Assembly: GCF_002849895.1 (NCBI RefSeq)
Contig: NZ_CP018867.1
Span: 682,001-746,000, forward strand
Reading direction: 5' to 3'
Length of the DNA stretch: 64,000 bases
Source: Companilactobacillus alimentarius DSM 20249
GTDB lineage: Bacteria; Bacillota; Bacilli; Lactobacillales; Lactobacillaceae
How positions within the stretch are numbered: position 1 is the stretch's first letter; each line of letters begins with the position of its first letter. The position numbers were made by a program, and so were the translations under genes. The notes beneath the pieces were generated by a model. The model saw nothing but the letters and a program-made list of their open reading frames with translations, searched no databases and had not been told where the DNA came from. This document shows, in pieces, positions 8,384 to 17,477 of this stretch.

Positions 8384-11164
8384 GTGAAAGAATTGAAAAA
8401 AGTTGATACGAAATCATTAACAAATGACTTTGCCCAAGGATCACTCGAACAACTATTTGAAAAATTACAGACATCTAAAAATGGTCTTAATCAAACAGAA
8501 GCTGAAAAAAGGTTAACTAAATATGGGCCCAATACAATCCATCACAGTAAACAAAAGTCTCAAGTTAAAGCCTTTCTTAAAAATTTTGCTAGTTTAATGG
8601 CAATTTTGCTTTGGATCAGTGGTTTGATTGCAATCCTAACCGGATCAGTTGAACTAGGAATCGCCATTTGGTTGGTCAACATTATTAACGGTATTTTTAG
8701 CTTTTGGCAAGAATATAAAGCTGCTAAAGCGACCGACTCACTAATGGCTATGTTGCCAACTTATACAAGAGTCTTTCGGAATGGAAAAATAAAACAACTG
8801 GACGCTAAAGACATCGTCCCAGGCGACGTATTTGAATTACAAGCTGGTAATTCAGTTCCAGTTGACGCTCGATTACTTGAGGCAACTTCGATTCAAGTTG
8901 ATCAATCAGCTCTAACTGGTGAAACTGTCCCCGAATCTAAAACTGTTAAATTTACACCTGGAGAGGGAAAATTTTCAGAATCGAATCTAGTCTATGCCGG
9001 CACGACGATTGGCTCTGGTGATGGAAAGGCTGTGGCCTTGGCTACTGGTATGAAAACCGAATTTGGAAAAATTGCTTCATTGACTCAGAAACAAAACAAA
9101 TCTATCAGTCCACTGCAACAAGAATTGAATCGGCTAACTAAACAGATTTCAATGATTGCGATCGCGGTTGGGGTTGTCTTCTTTATTGCAGCAATCCTCT
9201 TCGTTCATCACCCTGTAGCACAATCATTCATTTTTGCTTTAGGGATGATTGTAGCCTTTATCCCTGAAGGATTGTTACCAACGGTCACATTATCATTAGC
9301 CCAAGGTGTTCAAAGAATGGCTAAAAAGCATGCTTTAGTAAAAGACTTAAACAGTGTCGAAACTTTGGGTGAAACTAGCGTTATTTGTTCTGATAAAACT
9401 GGTACTTTGACTCAAAATCAAATGACCGTCAATCATATCTGGCTACCTTCTGGAGAATATACAGTCACTGGTCAAGGATATGTCAATAATGGAAAGATTC
9501 AAAAAAATCATCAAGACATCAATTATCAAACTAGTCCTGACCTTTCACAATTATTGAGAGTTTCGGCTTTTGACAACGATACAACTGTGGAATCTACTAA
9601 CAATTCTCAAAAGCCCAAAATACTAGGTACACCGACGGAAGCTGCCTTGGTTATCATGGCTCAAAAAGCCGGTTTTGATGCCTCTACAGAATTGAAAAAA
9701 ATGCCCCGTTTAAAGGAACTACCTTTTGATTCTGATCGTAAGAGAATGACCACTATTCATCAAGATGGTCAAAAACTCTTCATTGCCGTTAAGGGTTCAC
9801 TGAGTGACTTATTGAAGCAATGTTCTAACATTCAAATCAATGGGCAAACTCAATCAATTACTTCAGCGGATAAAGCAAAGATTAACCAAGCTAATAAAAA
9901 TTACGCAACGAAAGGCCTTCGTTCCCTAGCAATCGCATATCGAATTATTCCTTACACTGATCAAAAACAAATTGACCAATTAAACATTGATAATACCGAA
10001 AAAGATTTGACTTTCGTTGGGTTGACCGTCATGGCTGATCCGCCTCGTCCAGAAATTTATGACGCTGTTAAGAAGTGTCACAACGCTAGTATCAAAATCA
10101 TTATGGTCACTGGCGATAGCGAATTAACCGCTAAATCAGTTGCCGTAAAAATCGGTATTACAAGTGATAAGGTTACCGTCGTCACAGGGTCACAATTGGA
10201 TGAGATGTCTACTAACGACCTGCAAAAAGTTTTACAAGGTGAAGTAATTTTCGCTCGAGTTGCACCTGAACAAAAGTATAAGATTGTTTCAACCTTACAA
10301 AAAATGGGTAAAATCGTGGCTTCAACTGGCGATGGCGTCAATGATGCTCCAGCTTTAAAGAAAGCTAACATTGGTGTAGCTATGGGTGTCACCGGCACAG
10401 ACGTTGCTAAAGACGCTGCTGATATGATTTTAACCGACGATAATTTTGCTTCTATCGTTGCTGCGATTGAAGAAGGTCGAACCGTCTACAGCAATATTCA
10501 AAAATTCTTATTATATATCTTTAATTCCAACGTTCCCGAAGCCGTACCCTCTGCTCTATTTCTGCTCAGCCGTGGTTTGATTCCATTACCACTGACTGTT
10601 CTACAAATCCTAGCAGTTGATCTAGGTACCGACATGTTGCCTGCATTAGGCTTAGGATCTGAGAAACCTGAACCCGGTATTATGAATCAAAAACCACGGG
10701 CACATAACTCTCATCTTTTAAATAAACATTTAATTTTGACAGCCTTCGCTTGGTACGGGGCTATCGCATCTTTAGTTTCAACTCTAGCTTATTTCTTCGT
10801 CAACTTTCAAAACGGTTGGCCAGTTAAGAATCTATTATCCAGTGGTATTGGCTATAATCGAGCCACAACTATGACCTTAGCTGCCATCATTTTCTGTCAG
10901 ATTGCTGCCGCTTTAAACTGTCGTAGCAAATATACTTCTGTCTTTAAATTAGGTATTTTTAGTAACCACCGTGTCTGGGCCGGAATTATTTTTGAAATCG
11001 TGCTTCTAGCAATTCTAGTTTATACACCCGGTATTCAATCCGTCTTTAATACTGCTCCATTACAAGTTAACGATTGGATCTTTCTCTTCATTATTCCTAT
11101 TCCCATCTTTTTAATTGAGGAATTACGGAAATTAATTGTTAGATACAGACATCAAAATAGATAA
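8384..11164 (+). CDS. P2-type cation ATPase, Na,K-ATPase-like signatures
   Basis: A 926-aa P-type ATPase. Order: cation-ATPase N-terminal domain (about 15-85), TM1-2, actuator loop with LTGET (178-182), and TM4 with PEGLLPT (294-300). DKTGTLT follows, with phospho-Asp337, then the nucleotide-binding domain. The TGDGVNDAPA hinge follows, then TM5-10 with SNVPEAVP and DLGTDMLPALGLG. The TM4 PEGLL and TM6 DLGTD motifs resemble animal Na,K-/H,K-ATPases (P2C) more than SERCA (PEGLPA, N-x-x-TD). The transported ion may therefore be Na+/K+ or H+ rather than Ca2+; this is an inference. A GTG at 8384 or TTG at 8393 starts it, and no strong RBS distinguishes them. Monocistronic, with a terminator downstream. 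Confidence 0.85.
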   Translation: MKELKKVDTKSLTNDFAQGSLEQLFEKLQTSKNGLNQTEAEKRLTKYGPNTIHHSKQKSQVKAFLKNFASLMAILLWISGLIAILTGSVELGIAIWLVNIINGIFSFWQEYKAAKATDSLMAMLPTYTRVFRNGKIKQLDAKDIVPGDVFELQAGNSVPVDARLLEATSIQVDQSALTGETVPESKTVKFTPGEGKFSESNLVYAGTTIGSGDGKAVALATGMKTEFGKIASLTQKQNKSISPLQQELNRLTKQISMIAIAVGVVFFIAAILFVHHPVAQSFIFALGMIVAFIPEGLLPTVTLSLAQGVQRMAKKHALVKDLNSVETLGETSVICSDKTGTLTQNQMTVNHIWLPSGEYTVTGQGYVNNGKIQKNHQDINYQTSPDLSQLLRVSAFDNDTTVESTNNSQKPKILGTPTEAALVIMAQKAGFDASTELKKMPRLKELPFDSDRKRMTTIHQDGQKLFIAVKGSLSDLLKQCSNIQINGQTQSITSADKAKINQANKNYATKGLRSLAIAYRIIPYTDQKQIDQLNIDNTEKDLTFVGLTVMADPPRPEIYDAVKKCHNASIKIIMVTGDSELTAKSVAVKIGITSDKVTVVTGSQLDEMSTNDLQKVLQGEVIFARVAPEQKYKIVSTLQKMGKIVASTGDGVNDAPALKKANIGVAMGVTGTDVAKDAADMILTDDNFASIVAAIEEGRTVYSNIQKFLLYIFNSNVPEAVPSALFLLSRGLIPLPLTVLQILAVDLGTDMLPALGLGSEKPEPGIMNQKPRAHNSHLLNKHLILTAFAWYGAIASLVSTLAYFFVNFQNGWPVKNLLSSGIGYNRATTMTLAAIIFCQIAAALNCRSKYTSVFKLGIFSNHRVWAGIIFEIVLLAILVYTPGIQSVFNTAPLQVNDWIFLFIIPIPIFLIEELRKLIVRYRHQNR

Positions 11165-11177
11165 AATTCTTGAAATT

Positions 11178-11214
11178 AACTAGGCAATCGTATCTTGATT
11201 GCCTAGTTATTTTT
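11178..11214 (+). terminator. Terminator of the P-type ATPase gene
   Basis: Perfect 12-bp stem AACTAGGCAATC / GATTGCCTAGTT followed by a T-rich tract. Confidence 0.9.
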
Positions 11215-11252
11215 ATTTTAGGCACAAATATTATTTTACGTTCTACTTTTCC

Positions 11253-11299
11253 ATTGCAAATCCAGAATTATTGTTATACTGTATTAGTGTACTAGTACA
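11253..11299 (+). promoter_or_regulatory. Promoter with GntR/YtrA-type operator
   Basis: The -10 TATACT (11275-11280) has a plausible -35 ATTGCA 16 bp upstream. Eight bases downstream of the -10 lies the palindrome TGTACTAGTACA (11288-11299), typical of operators bound by YtrA-subfamily GntR repressors that control BcrAB-like ABC transporters. No gntR gene lies next to it. Confidence 0.55.
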
Positions 11300-11326
11300 A
11301 ACAAACTATAAGCGAGGACATTGATC

Positions 11327-12232
11327 TTGAATTCAATATTTTTGAGAATAGAAGACTTACATAAATCGTTCGGCAATAAAGAAGTTTTAAAAAGCATTAA
11401 TTTCACCGCTCAACAGGGACATATTATTGGATTAATTGGTGCTAATGGCGCTGGAAAAACAACTATTATGAAGGCTATTTTGGGTATTTTGTCTTTTCAA
11501 GGAAAAATTACAATTAATAATCAAGAAGTCTCCATAAACCAACACCAACCTTTACAATCAGTCGGAGCCTTAATCGAATATCCCGGACTCTATCCCTATC
11601 TTACTGGACGGGAACAGCTCAAACTTTTTTCAATTGGTCAAAACCGCGAAAAAAAAGTTGAAGATATCATTAAGAAATTACGGATGGAACATTTTGCCGA
11701 CCAAAAAACTAAAAGTTACTCTTTAGGAATGAAACAAAAACTTGGCGTTGGTTTAGCTCTTTTGAACAATCCTCAATTCGTTATTTTAGACGAACCAATG
11801 AATGGTCTCGATCCTAAAGCAACTAAAGAATTGCGTGATTTGATTGTTCAAGAAAAAAAGACTGGCACAACTTTTCTAATTTCCAGTCACATTCTTAGCG
11901 AGTTACAGAGAATAGCTGACGATGTAATCGTCATCGATCATGGCAGTGTTGTTACAGCTACAACTATGAATGAACTTTTATCAGCCAATAGAAAGTTTTA
12001 TTTATTGGAGACTAACAACAATAAATTAGCCACTGACATTTTATTAAAGAATCGTTATCAAATTGTAAATAAATCTATTTTGACAGTCGCAGTTACTAAG
12101 AATTTCTCTATCAATAATCTTTTACAATTACTGTTATCCCAGGGTATAAGAATCAACGATATTAAACAACAGGATGGCGATCTTGAAGAATCACTTCTAC
12201 AAGTCCTAGATAAAGAAGGTACTAAAGCATGA
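11327..12232 (+). CDS. ABC transporter ATPase, BcrA-like
   Basis: A cytosolic ATPase of about 301 aa in the bacitracin/lantibiotic-export group. Walker A GANGAGKTT, signature YSLGMKQKLG, Walker B VILDEPMNGLD and the switch SSHILSEL are all present. The C-terminal 80 residues form the extra domain usual in BcrA-like proteins. Start: TTG codons at 11321 and 11327 are possible. GAGG at 11314-11317 gives 3 or 9 nt spacing, so 11327 (MNSIFLRIEDL) is preferred. The stop overlaps the permease start (ATGA), so the two are translationally coupled. The operator upstream implies repression relieved by an antimicrobial or cell-envelope signal. Confidence 0.85.
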   Translation: MNSIFLRIEDLHKSFGNKEVLKSINFTAQQGHIIGLIGANGAGKTTIMKAILGILSFQGKITINNQEVSINQHQPLQSVGALIEYPGLYPYLTGREQLKLFSIGQNREKKVEDIIKKLRMEHFADQKTKSYSLGMKQKLGVGLALLNNPQFVILDEPMNGLDPKATKELRDLIVQEKKTGTTFLISSHILSELQRIADDVIVIDHGSVVTATTMNELLSANRKFYLLETNNNKLATDILLKNRYQIVNKSILTVAVTKNFSINNLLQLLLSQGIRINDIKQQDGDLEESLLQVLDKEGTKA

Positions 12233-12981
12233 GAACGTTGATTAGACAGGAATCATACAAATATATCAAGCAGCGAGGCACACAAATATTTTTGATTGGA
12301 TTATTTATTTTTCAATTATTAATTGTTTTTTGTTCCCAGCGATATCCAAAAGTTATATCCAATAAAGATGCTTTTCTCAATAATTATCTTTCAGATTTTC
12401 TTATAACATTTTTCTTCATTTCTATCAGTAGCACCATCATAAGTAAAGAACGTCAATTCGGCACTTTACGTTCCCTACTTTATCGAAATTTTTCATACAT
12501 TCAAATCATCATTAGTAAAATAATCACCATGCTAATTTTTACCATCATTATATTTTTGAGTAGTTCTGTTGTTAGCTTAGGCTTCAAGTTCATTTTTGCT
12601 AATAAATTGGATTTAACTAAAGCAGTCTGGAAAGCTTGGTTGTTAACTAGTCTAAACAATTTCTTAACACTGATATTTTTGATGAGCCTCGTTATCCTTT
12701 TAGGAACATTGATCAACAACTCCAATCTAGCTTTAATGACTGGTCTTATTGGCTATTTTGTCATTAATATCTTCAATCAATTATTACTAGGATTGATTAG
12801 TAAGTTCAACTGGCTCAAGTGGAATCCCTTAAACATGATGAATCTCGGTGAACAAATTCAAAATCATGACTTGCATCAACTGACACAGCTCTCGTTAACC
12901 CAGATTTCCGTCGGTTACATTCTTTATATGTCAATATTCATTATTTTAGCTATCTATAGTTTTTGTAAAAAATCAATCTAA
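12229..12981 (+). CDS. ABC-2 type permease partner of the BcrA-like ATPase
   Basis: A 250-aa membrane protein with six predicted helices (starting around residues 20, 52, 94, 138, 168 and 225) and a short N-terminal cytoplasmic segment. This is the shape of BcrB-type and ABC-2 permeases. It overlaps the ATPase gene by 4 bp and should form the membrane half of that transporter. The substrate is probably a peptide antibiotic or lipid, by family only. A strong terminator follows. Confidence 0.75.
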   Translation: MRTLIRQESYKYIKQRGTQIFLIGLFIFQLLIVFCSQRYPKVISNKDAFLNNYLSDFLITFFFISISSTIISKERQFGTLRSLLYRNFSYIQIIISKIITMLIFTIIIFLSSSVVSLGFKFIFANKLDLTKAVWKAWLLTSLNNFLTLIFLMSLVILLGTLINNSNLALMTGLIGYFVINIFNQLLLGLISKFNWLKWNPLNMMNLGEQIQNHDLHQLTQLSLTQISVGYILYMSIFIILAIYSFCKKSI

Positions 12982-12983
12982 TA

Positions 12984-13036
12984 AAAAAAGTGTATTCTCC
13001 GTCATCATAATGATTTGGGAGAATACACTTTAGTTT
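12984..13036. terminator. Bidirectional terminator between convergent ABC operons
   Basis: About 14-bp stem AAAGTGTATTCTCC / GGGAGAATACACTTT with T/A tracts on both sides. Confidence 0.9.
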
Positions 13037-13039
13037 TTA

Positions 13040-13807
13040 CTACATTTCTTTATTTCTAATAACTACCACTGACAAAACCATCGTTATCAAAACAACCACT
13101 AGGCTGATCGAAATATAGTTCCACAGTTGATTATTAGGAATTAATTTCAAGCTAATCTTCAATGCAACACTAAAGAAGTCAAAGTATTTCAACCAACTCC
13201 AGTCAGCAATATTATGTAGCGTTGCCACTAAAATCGGAAAAGCAACGATAAAAACTGATCCTGTTACAATTGATGATGTTAAAAGCAAAACTAGAATTGC
13301 TAATTCGAAAATTACGCTAATAAAGAAAGCAATTACTAACGATGTTTTAAAAATCATTGTTAACAGACTCGACCAACTTGTACCCACAGAACGGGATAAT
13401 GTCATCCCCGTCACAATACTAGTAAAAAAGTAAATCAAGCTAAAAGCAAAGATATTAATCAACATAATAAGATACTTAGAAACGATAAATTGTGTTCGAG
13501 TAATTCCTGAAACTAAAGTATTTTTATACGTCTTTTGGCTAAATTCATACCCTATCGTCATCACAAAAATGCCGATGAAAATATACACTAATAGACTAGA
13601 TGATAATGTACTAGCATTGATACCATCTTTCAAGCTCCAGACTTTAATAGAATTTAATTCCTTCATCGAATAGTCTGAAACTATAATTCCACCAATAAGC
13701 TCTTTCCCTGTAATAATAGCAGAATAAATAATCGTAACTAATAATGTTAGATAGATTCCCATCGTGTGACTCAAGCGATAGAAGTCAGCTCGTAATTGAT
13801 TAAGCAT
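13040..13807 (-). CDS. ABC-2 type permease
   Basis: A 255-aa membrane protein with six helices. The first is near residues 16-33 and an extracellular loop of about 50 residues follows. The motif YEFSQKTYKNTLVSGITRTQFIVSKY, typical of lantibiotic-immunity and BcrB-like permeases, spans about 87-112. It overlaps the upstream ATPase gene by 8 bp. With that ATPase and the divergent two-component system it resembles antimicrobial-peptide sensing and export modules. Confidence 0.75.
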   Translation of the reverse strand: MLNQLRADFYRLSHTMGIYLTLLVTIIYSAIITGKELIGGIIVSDYSMKELNSIKVWSLKDGINASTLSSSLLVYIFIGIFVMTIGYEFSQKTYKNTLVSGITRTQFIVSKYLIMLINIFAFSLIYFFTSIVTGMTLSRSVGTSWSSLLTMIFKTSLVIAFFISVIFELAILVLLLTSSIVTGSVFIVAFPILVATLHNIADWSWLKYFDFFSVALKISLKLIPNNQLWNYISISLVVVLITMVLSVVVIRNKEM

Positions 13808-14711
13808 TCTTGAATCCTCCTATCAGCTTTGTATAGTAATCTTCCAATGATTTCTCTTCTTTAGTTAAACCTATAACTGCAACGCCATTTTCCACTAATA
13901 CTTGATTCAATTTAGGAATATCAATTGCTAAAGAATGAATTAAGATATTCTTATCATCAATAACTGTAAATTTTTCTGAAAATTTTTCATCAATCAGTTG
14001 TGAAGCTTTAGAAACATTATCGACCGTCACAATCAAGCCTGATTGATTGACCTTATCTAAATCTTCTCTAGTGATTTTCTTAACCAATTGTCCATTATAA
14101 ATGAAGCCAAAGCGAGTCGAGACTTGATATAATTCTGTCAGAATATGACTAGAAATTAGGATTGTAACTTGTTTTTCTTGATTCAATTTCTCTAATAATT
14201 TTCTAAATTCAATAATACCTGAGGGATCAAGACCATTGATAGGTTCATCTAAAATTAAAAGATCAGGCTCTGGTAAAATAGCGATTGCCAAACCTAAACG
14301 TTGCCTTTGACCAAGCGATAAATTTCTAGCCTTCGTGTGTAATTTCTTCGTCAAACCTACAAATTGAACTATTTTCATAATCTTCGTAGAATCATTGATG
14401 CCACGTTGAATGGCCACTAATTTTAAATTCTCTTGAACTGTCAATTTATCAAAAGCAGCTGGAGTTTCAATAACTGCTCCAACGTGTTTGAGTGCCTGTT
14501 GATTGATTTTTTGACCAAATAATTCAATTTGTCCGACCTTGAGTGGTGACAGTTGAGTAATTAGACGCATGATTGTTGTTTTGCCGGCACCATTAGCCCC
14601 AATCAATCCATAAATATCGCCTTTTTGTAAAGTAAAACTTAGATTGTCGATAGCTTTATAGCGTCCAAATGACTTACTGACATTATCTACTGACAAAATT
14701 GTTTTTGTCAT
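13800..14711 (-). CDS. ABC transporter ATPase, lantibiotic/bacitracin export group
   Basis: A 303-aa ATPase starting MTKTILSVDNVSKSFG. Walker A GANGAGKTT, signature LSLGQRQRLG, Walker B LILDEPINGLD and SSHILTEL switch are present, with a C-terminal domain of about 90 aa. The frame is open further upstream to a TTG at 14729. AGGGAGGG 6-7 bp before the ATG at 14711 fixes the start. It is the first gene of a two-gene operon divergent from the response regulator at 14853. This arrangement suggests that the two-component system regulates the transporter. Confidence 0.85.
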   Translation of the reverse strand: MTKTILSVDNVSKSFGRYKAIDNLSFTLQKGDIYGLIGANGAGKTTIMRLITQLSPLKVGQIELFGQKINQQALKHVGAVIETPAAFDKLTVQENLKLVAIQRGINDSTKIMKIVQFVGLTKKLHTKARNLSLGQRQRLGLAIAILPEPDLLILDEPINGLDPSGIIEFRKLLEKLNQEKQVTILISSHILTELYQVSTRFGFIYNGQLVKKITREDLDKVNQSGLIVTVDNVSKASQLIDEKFSEKFTVIDDKNILIHSLAIDIPKLNQVLVENGVAVIGLTKEEKSLEDYYTKLIGGFKNA

Positions 14712-14852
14712 AACAATCCCTCCCTTCAATTAATATAGTAAATATTGCTCCTTAACTTTAGATATAAATAAATCTTAATTAATTATTAATTCTGAAGAAA
14801 CCGACACTTTCATACGATAAAATTGAAATAACGAACGATTAGAGGTTACAGT

Positions 14853-15521
14853 ATGCACTCAAAAATATTAATAATTGAAGATAATGAGGATATTCAGTCA
14901 CTTTTATTCGATGTACTGTCGGATAATTATTTAGTTTATAAAGCTCTTGATGGAATCAATGGCGTCAGTGAATTTAAGAAGGTGCAACCAGACTTAATTA
15001 TTTTGGACTTGATGTTGCCACAGATTAACGGCGAAAGCGTTTTGAAAATTATTCGTCATCAATCAAAAGTTCCCATTATCGTTCTAACTGCCATTCAAAA
15101 TAAGGATAAGACTGTTGCCATGCTTAACGATGGGGCCAATGATTATTTGACTAAGCCTTTTGATATTGCTGAATTACAAGCACGCATTTCAGTGCAATTA
15201 CGTAACAACCAAACTGACAACAACCACTTATTGTCCTTTGATAACATCTTCTTAAGCAATCAAACACACGAAGTAACTGCTAACAATAAATCTTTAGTAT
15301 TATCCAAAAAAGAATTTAATCTGTTACAGATTCTTTTAGCTCATCCCCATCAGGTTTATGAAAAAAGTCAATTATTCCAAATGATTTGGCATGAAGAATA
15401 TTTCGACAGTTCCGACAATACTTTGAATGTTCACATCAGTAACTTACGTCACAAATTAGCTAATGCCACTGGTAATAATTACATTGTCTCAATTTGGGGC
15501 ATTGGCATTCGCTTTGTCTGA
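14853..15521 (+). CDS. OmpR-family response regulator
   Basis: A 222-aa response regulator. The receiver domain (1 to about 118) has acidic EDNED at 9-13, phospho-acceptor Asp in IILDLMLP (about residue 52), Thr in VLTA and Lys in TKPFD. An OmpR/PhoB winged-helix DNA-binding domain (about 130-222) includes NVHISNLRHKL. GAGG lies about 7 bp before the ATG. The next gene is a histidine kinase overlapping the stop codon. The pair faces away from the ABC operon at 13040-14711, probably its main target. Confidence 0.9.
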   Translation: MHSKILIIEDNEDIQSLLFDVLSDNYLVYKALDGINGVSEFKKVQPDLIILDLMLPQINGESVLKIIRHQSKVPIIVLTAIQNKDKTVAMLNDGANDYLTKPFDIAELQARISVQLRNNQTDNNHLLSFDNIFLSNQTHEVTANNKSLVLSKKEFNLLQILLAHPHQVYEKSQLFQMIWHEEYFDSSDNTLNVHISNLRHKLANATGNNYIVSIWGIGIRFV

Positions 15522-16440
15522 GAGGTATATCAATATAGTAATATTTTTGACAATCAGCTGCCTTATTTTAATTTCAATTCTTGGTTTAATATTGCATGAT
15601 ATCTCTCGAATCACTAAGGATTTGAATTACATTAACGAAAATGATACTAATGGTAAAGTTACGACTAGCACTACTCTTCTTGTTATCAAAAAGTTAGCCC
15701 AAGCTTGCAATTTCAACTTAGAAAAAAAGCAACAATTAAAAGAAAATCAGGAAATCCAAAATAAGCAATTCAATCAAATGTTGACCAATTTGACTCATGA
15801 TATTAAAACCCCACTAACCGTCTCGATTGGTTATGTACAACTATTAAACCAAAACAGCACTGGCAAGAATCAACAAGATTTAACTAGAGTTCAGGATAAC
15901 CTCAATTCGGTCAACTACTACCTTCACTACTTAATGGATTTCAATTTGATCAGAGAAAAGAGCAAGAATCTCAATATTACTCAATTCAATTTATCAGATG
16001 TTCTACAAAGGGAATTATTCAATTACTATGACCAATTGAACGCTAAAAAAATTAATGCCCAAATCGAAATTGCTCCCAAGATCATTGTGAACAGTGATGA
16101 AATGTTATTCAAACGTATTTTTCAAAACCTTCTTGGCAATATTCTTAAATACGCTACGACCGATATGCGTGTCATGCTAAATAATGATGGTGGTATCATT
16201 AAACTTTCCTTTGAAAACCAGACAGCCGAAAAAATAAACGATGGAACACAATTACTCAATCGCTTTTACACCGCTGATAACTCTCGAACAAATCGAAGTA
16301 TTGGTTTGGGATTAAGCATCGTCCAATCACTTGTTACTACTCTCGGTGGCAAAATTAAATTAGAAACCAATCATAATAAGTTTGTTGTCAAATTAACTTT
16401 CAAACACTTACAGACAAAAAAGGCTTCTACAATCGTTTAG
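15514..16440 (+). CDS. Sensor histidine kinase
   Basis: About 308 aa. One transmembrane helix lies near the N-terminus (YINIVIFLTISCLILISILGL), followed by a linker and the DHp domain with TNLTHDIKTPLT (His phospho-acceptor). The catalytic domain has the N box FQNLLGNILKYA and G2 box GLGLSIV. There is almost no extracellular part, as in intramembrane-sensing kinases paired with antimicrobial-peptide ABC transporters. The start is unresolved. The frame is open from an ATG at 15463 without an RBS. TTG at 15514 is used here. GAGAGG at 15520-15525 points to a start near 15535, but that codon is ATA. Translation is probably coupled to the regulator. Confidence 0.75.
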   Translation: MSERYINIVIFLTISCLILISILGLILHDISRITKDLNYINENDTNGKVTTSTTLLVIKKLAQACNFNLEKKQQLKENQEIQNKQFNQMLTNLTHDIKTPLTVSIGYVQLLNQNSTGKNQQDLTRVQDNLNSVNYYLHYLMDFNLIREKSKNLNITQFNLSDVLQRELFNYYDQLNAKKINAQIEIAPKIIVNSDEMLFKRIFQNLLGNILKYATTDMRVMLNNDGGIIKLSFENQTAEKINDGTQLLNRFYTADNSRTNRSIGLGLSIVQSLVTTLGGKIKLETNHNKFVVKLTFKHLQTKKASTIV

Positions 16441-16461
16441 ACGGTTATAGAAGCCTTTTTC
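16420..16461. terminator. Terminator overlapping the kinase stop codon
   Basis: Perfect 10-bp stem AAGGCTTCTA / TAGAAGCCTT, with A and T tracts. The left arm encodes the last residues of the kinase. Confidence 0.9.
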
Positions 16462-16472
16462 TATTAAAAATT

Positions 16473-17351
16473 TTATTTAATTAGATATTTCTGAAAGAAT
16501 ACCAATTCATCATCATTTGCTTTTTTGGCAATCTCATCCTTTTGGTCAATCAAAAAGACATGTCCGCGACGATTTTTTTCATCACCATACATTTTACAAA
16601 TATGTGGTACATTTTTAGCAGTTAAGAATCCATCGAATTTGAGTGAACTATTTCGAATAAAATCATCAATAGCTGTACAGATATAAGTTGGTAGGAAGTT
16701 CTCTTGAATATATTTTTCCGTATCTAATTTTTCACGTTGATTCTTCTTTATTTCTGGTGTGAAATAGGCCTCAGTTACACCCCGGGACTCAAGCACAAAA
16801 TTAGCTGAGCTATTCAATGCCAATGCTCGAAAATTCAAATCAGTCAGTTCATAATTGAACAGTTTCCGGTAGGACTCATTTGTCAAAATAGTCGCATACT
16901 GCTCAGCCATCTGACCACCAGCACTGTCTCCGATTAGGAAAACATTTTGAGTATCCAATCCATATTCAGCTGCATGTTCTGCCACCCAATGAATATAACG
17001 ATCGACATCATCTAATTCCTCAGGAAAAACTACATCTGGTGCTATTCGGTAATTAGCGTTCACAAAAGCGAAACCTTTTTTAGCCCAATTTAAGCCGTAG
17101 AACTGATATGTCTCCTTCGTTCCATAGCACCAACCACCACCATGAATATTTATAATGGTAGGAATTGGTTTATCAACATTCTCAGGTAAATAAAGATCCA
17201 AAAGGTTCCACTTAGGATCAGGACCATAAGATAGATTGTCAATTCGTTTAACACCTTTCACTTCAGTTGGAAGTCCGGCATCACGTTTATCATCGTTATC
17301 CTTGGCACTCTTTCTGAATTGCATAATTTCATCGATAAGTTCTTGTTTCAT
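16473..17351 (-). CDS. Alpha/beta hydrolase (HSL-type esterase)
   Basis: A 292-aa carboxylesterase of the hormone-sensitive-lipase family. It has the oxyanion-hole motif HGGGW and the nucleophile elbow GDSAGG. Near the C-terminus are candidate Asp (AIDDF) and His (RRGHVF) residues for the triad. No signal peptide is seen, so it is cytosolic. The preferred start is the second ATG, because GGAGG overlaps the first (17369) and lies 11 bp before 17351. Likely acts on short-chain esters. Flanked by terminators on both sides, so monocistronic. Confidence 0.85.
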   Translation of the reverse strand: MKQELIDEIMQFRKSAKDNDDKRDAGLPTEVKGVKRIDNLSYGPDPKWNLLDLYLPENVDKPIPTIINIHGGGWCYGTKETYQFYGLNWAKKGFAFVNANYRIAPDVVFPEELDDVDRYIHWVAEHAAEYGLDTQNVFLIGDSAGGQMAEQYATILTNESYRKLFNYELTDLNFRALALNSSANFVLESRGVTEAYFTPEIKKNQREKLDTEKYIQENFLPTYICTAIDDFIRNSSLKFDGFLTAKNVPHICKMYGDEKNRRGHVFLIDQKDEIAKKANDDELVFFQKYLIK

Positions 17352-17424
17352 TATTGTAAACGCCTCCATCTATTGAAATTTTAGCATAAAAGAAGTAAGC
17401 CGTTACACAAACTATTATATTTTC

Positions 17425-17472
17425 AAAAAAAGCCGATACACTGCCACATTAATGGCTGTCGTATCGGCATTT
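17425..17472. terminator. Terminator of the VanZ-like gene
   Basis: 8-bp GCCGATAC / GTATCGGC stem (17432-17439 and 17461-17468) with an inner GCCA/TGGC pair, preceded by A7 (T7 on the minus strand). Confidence 0.85.
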
Positions 17473-17477
17473 TAATC

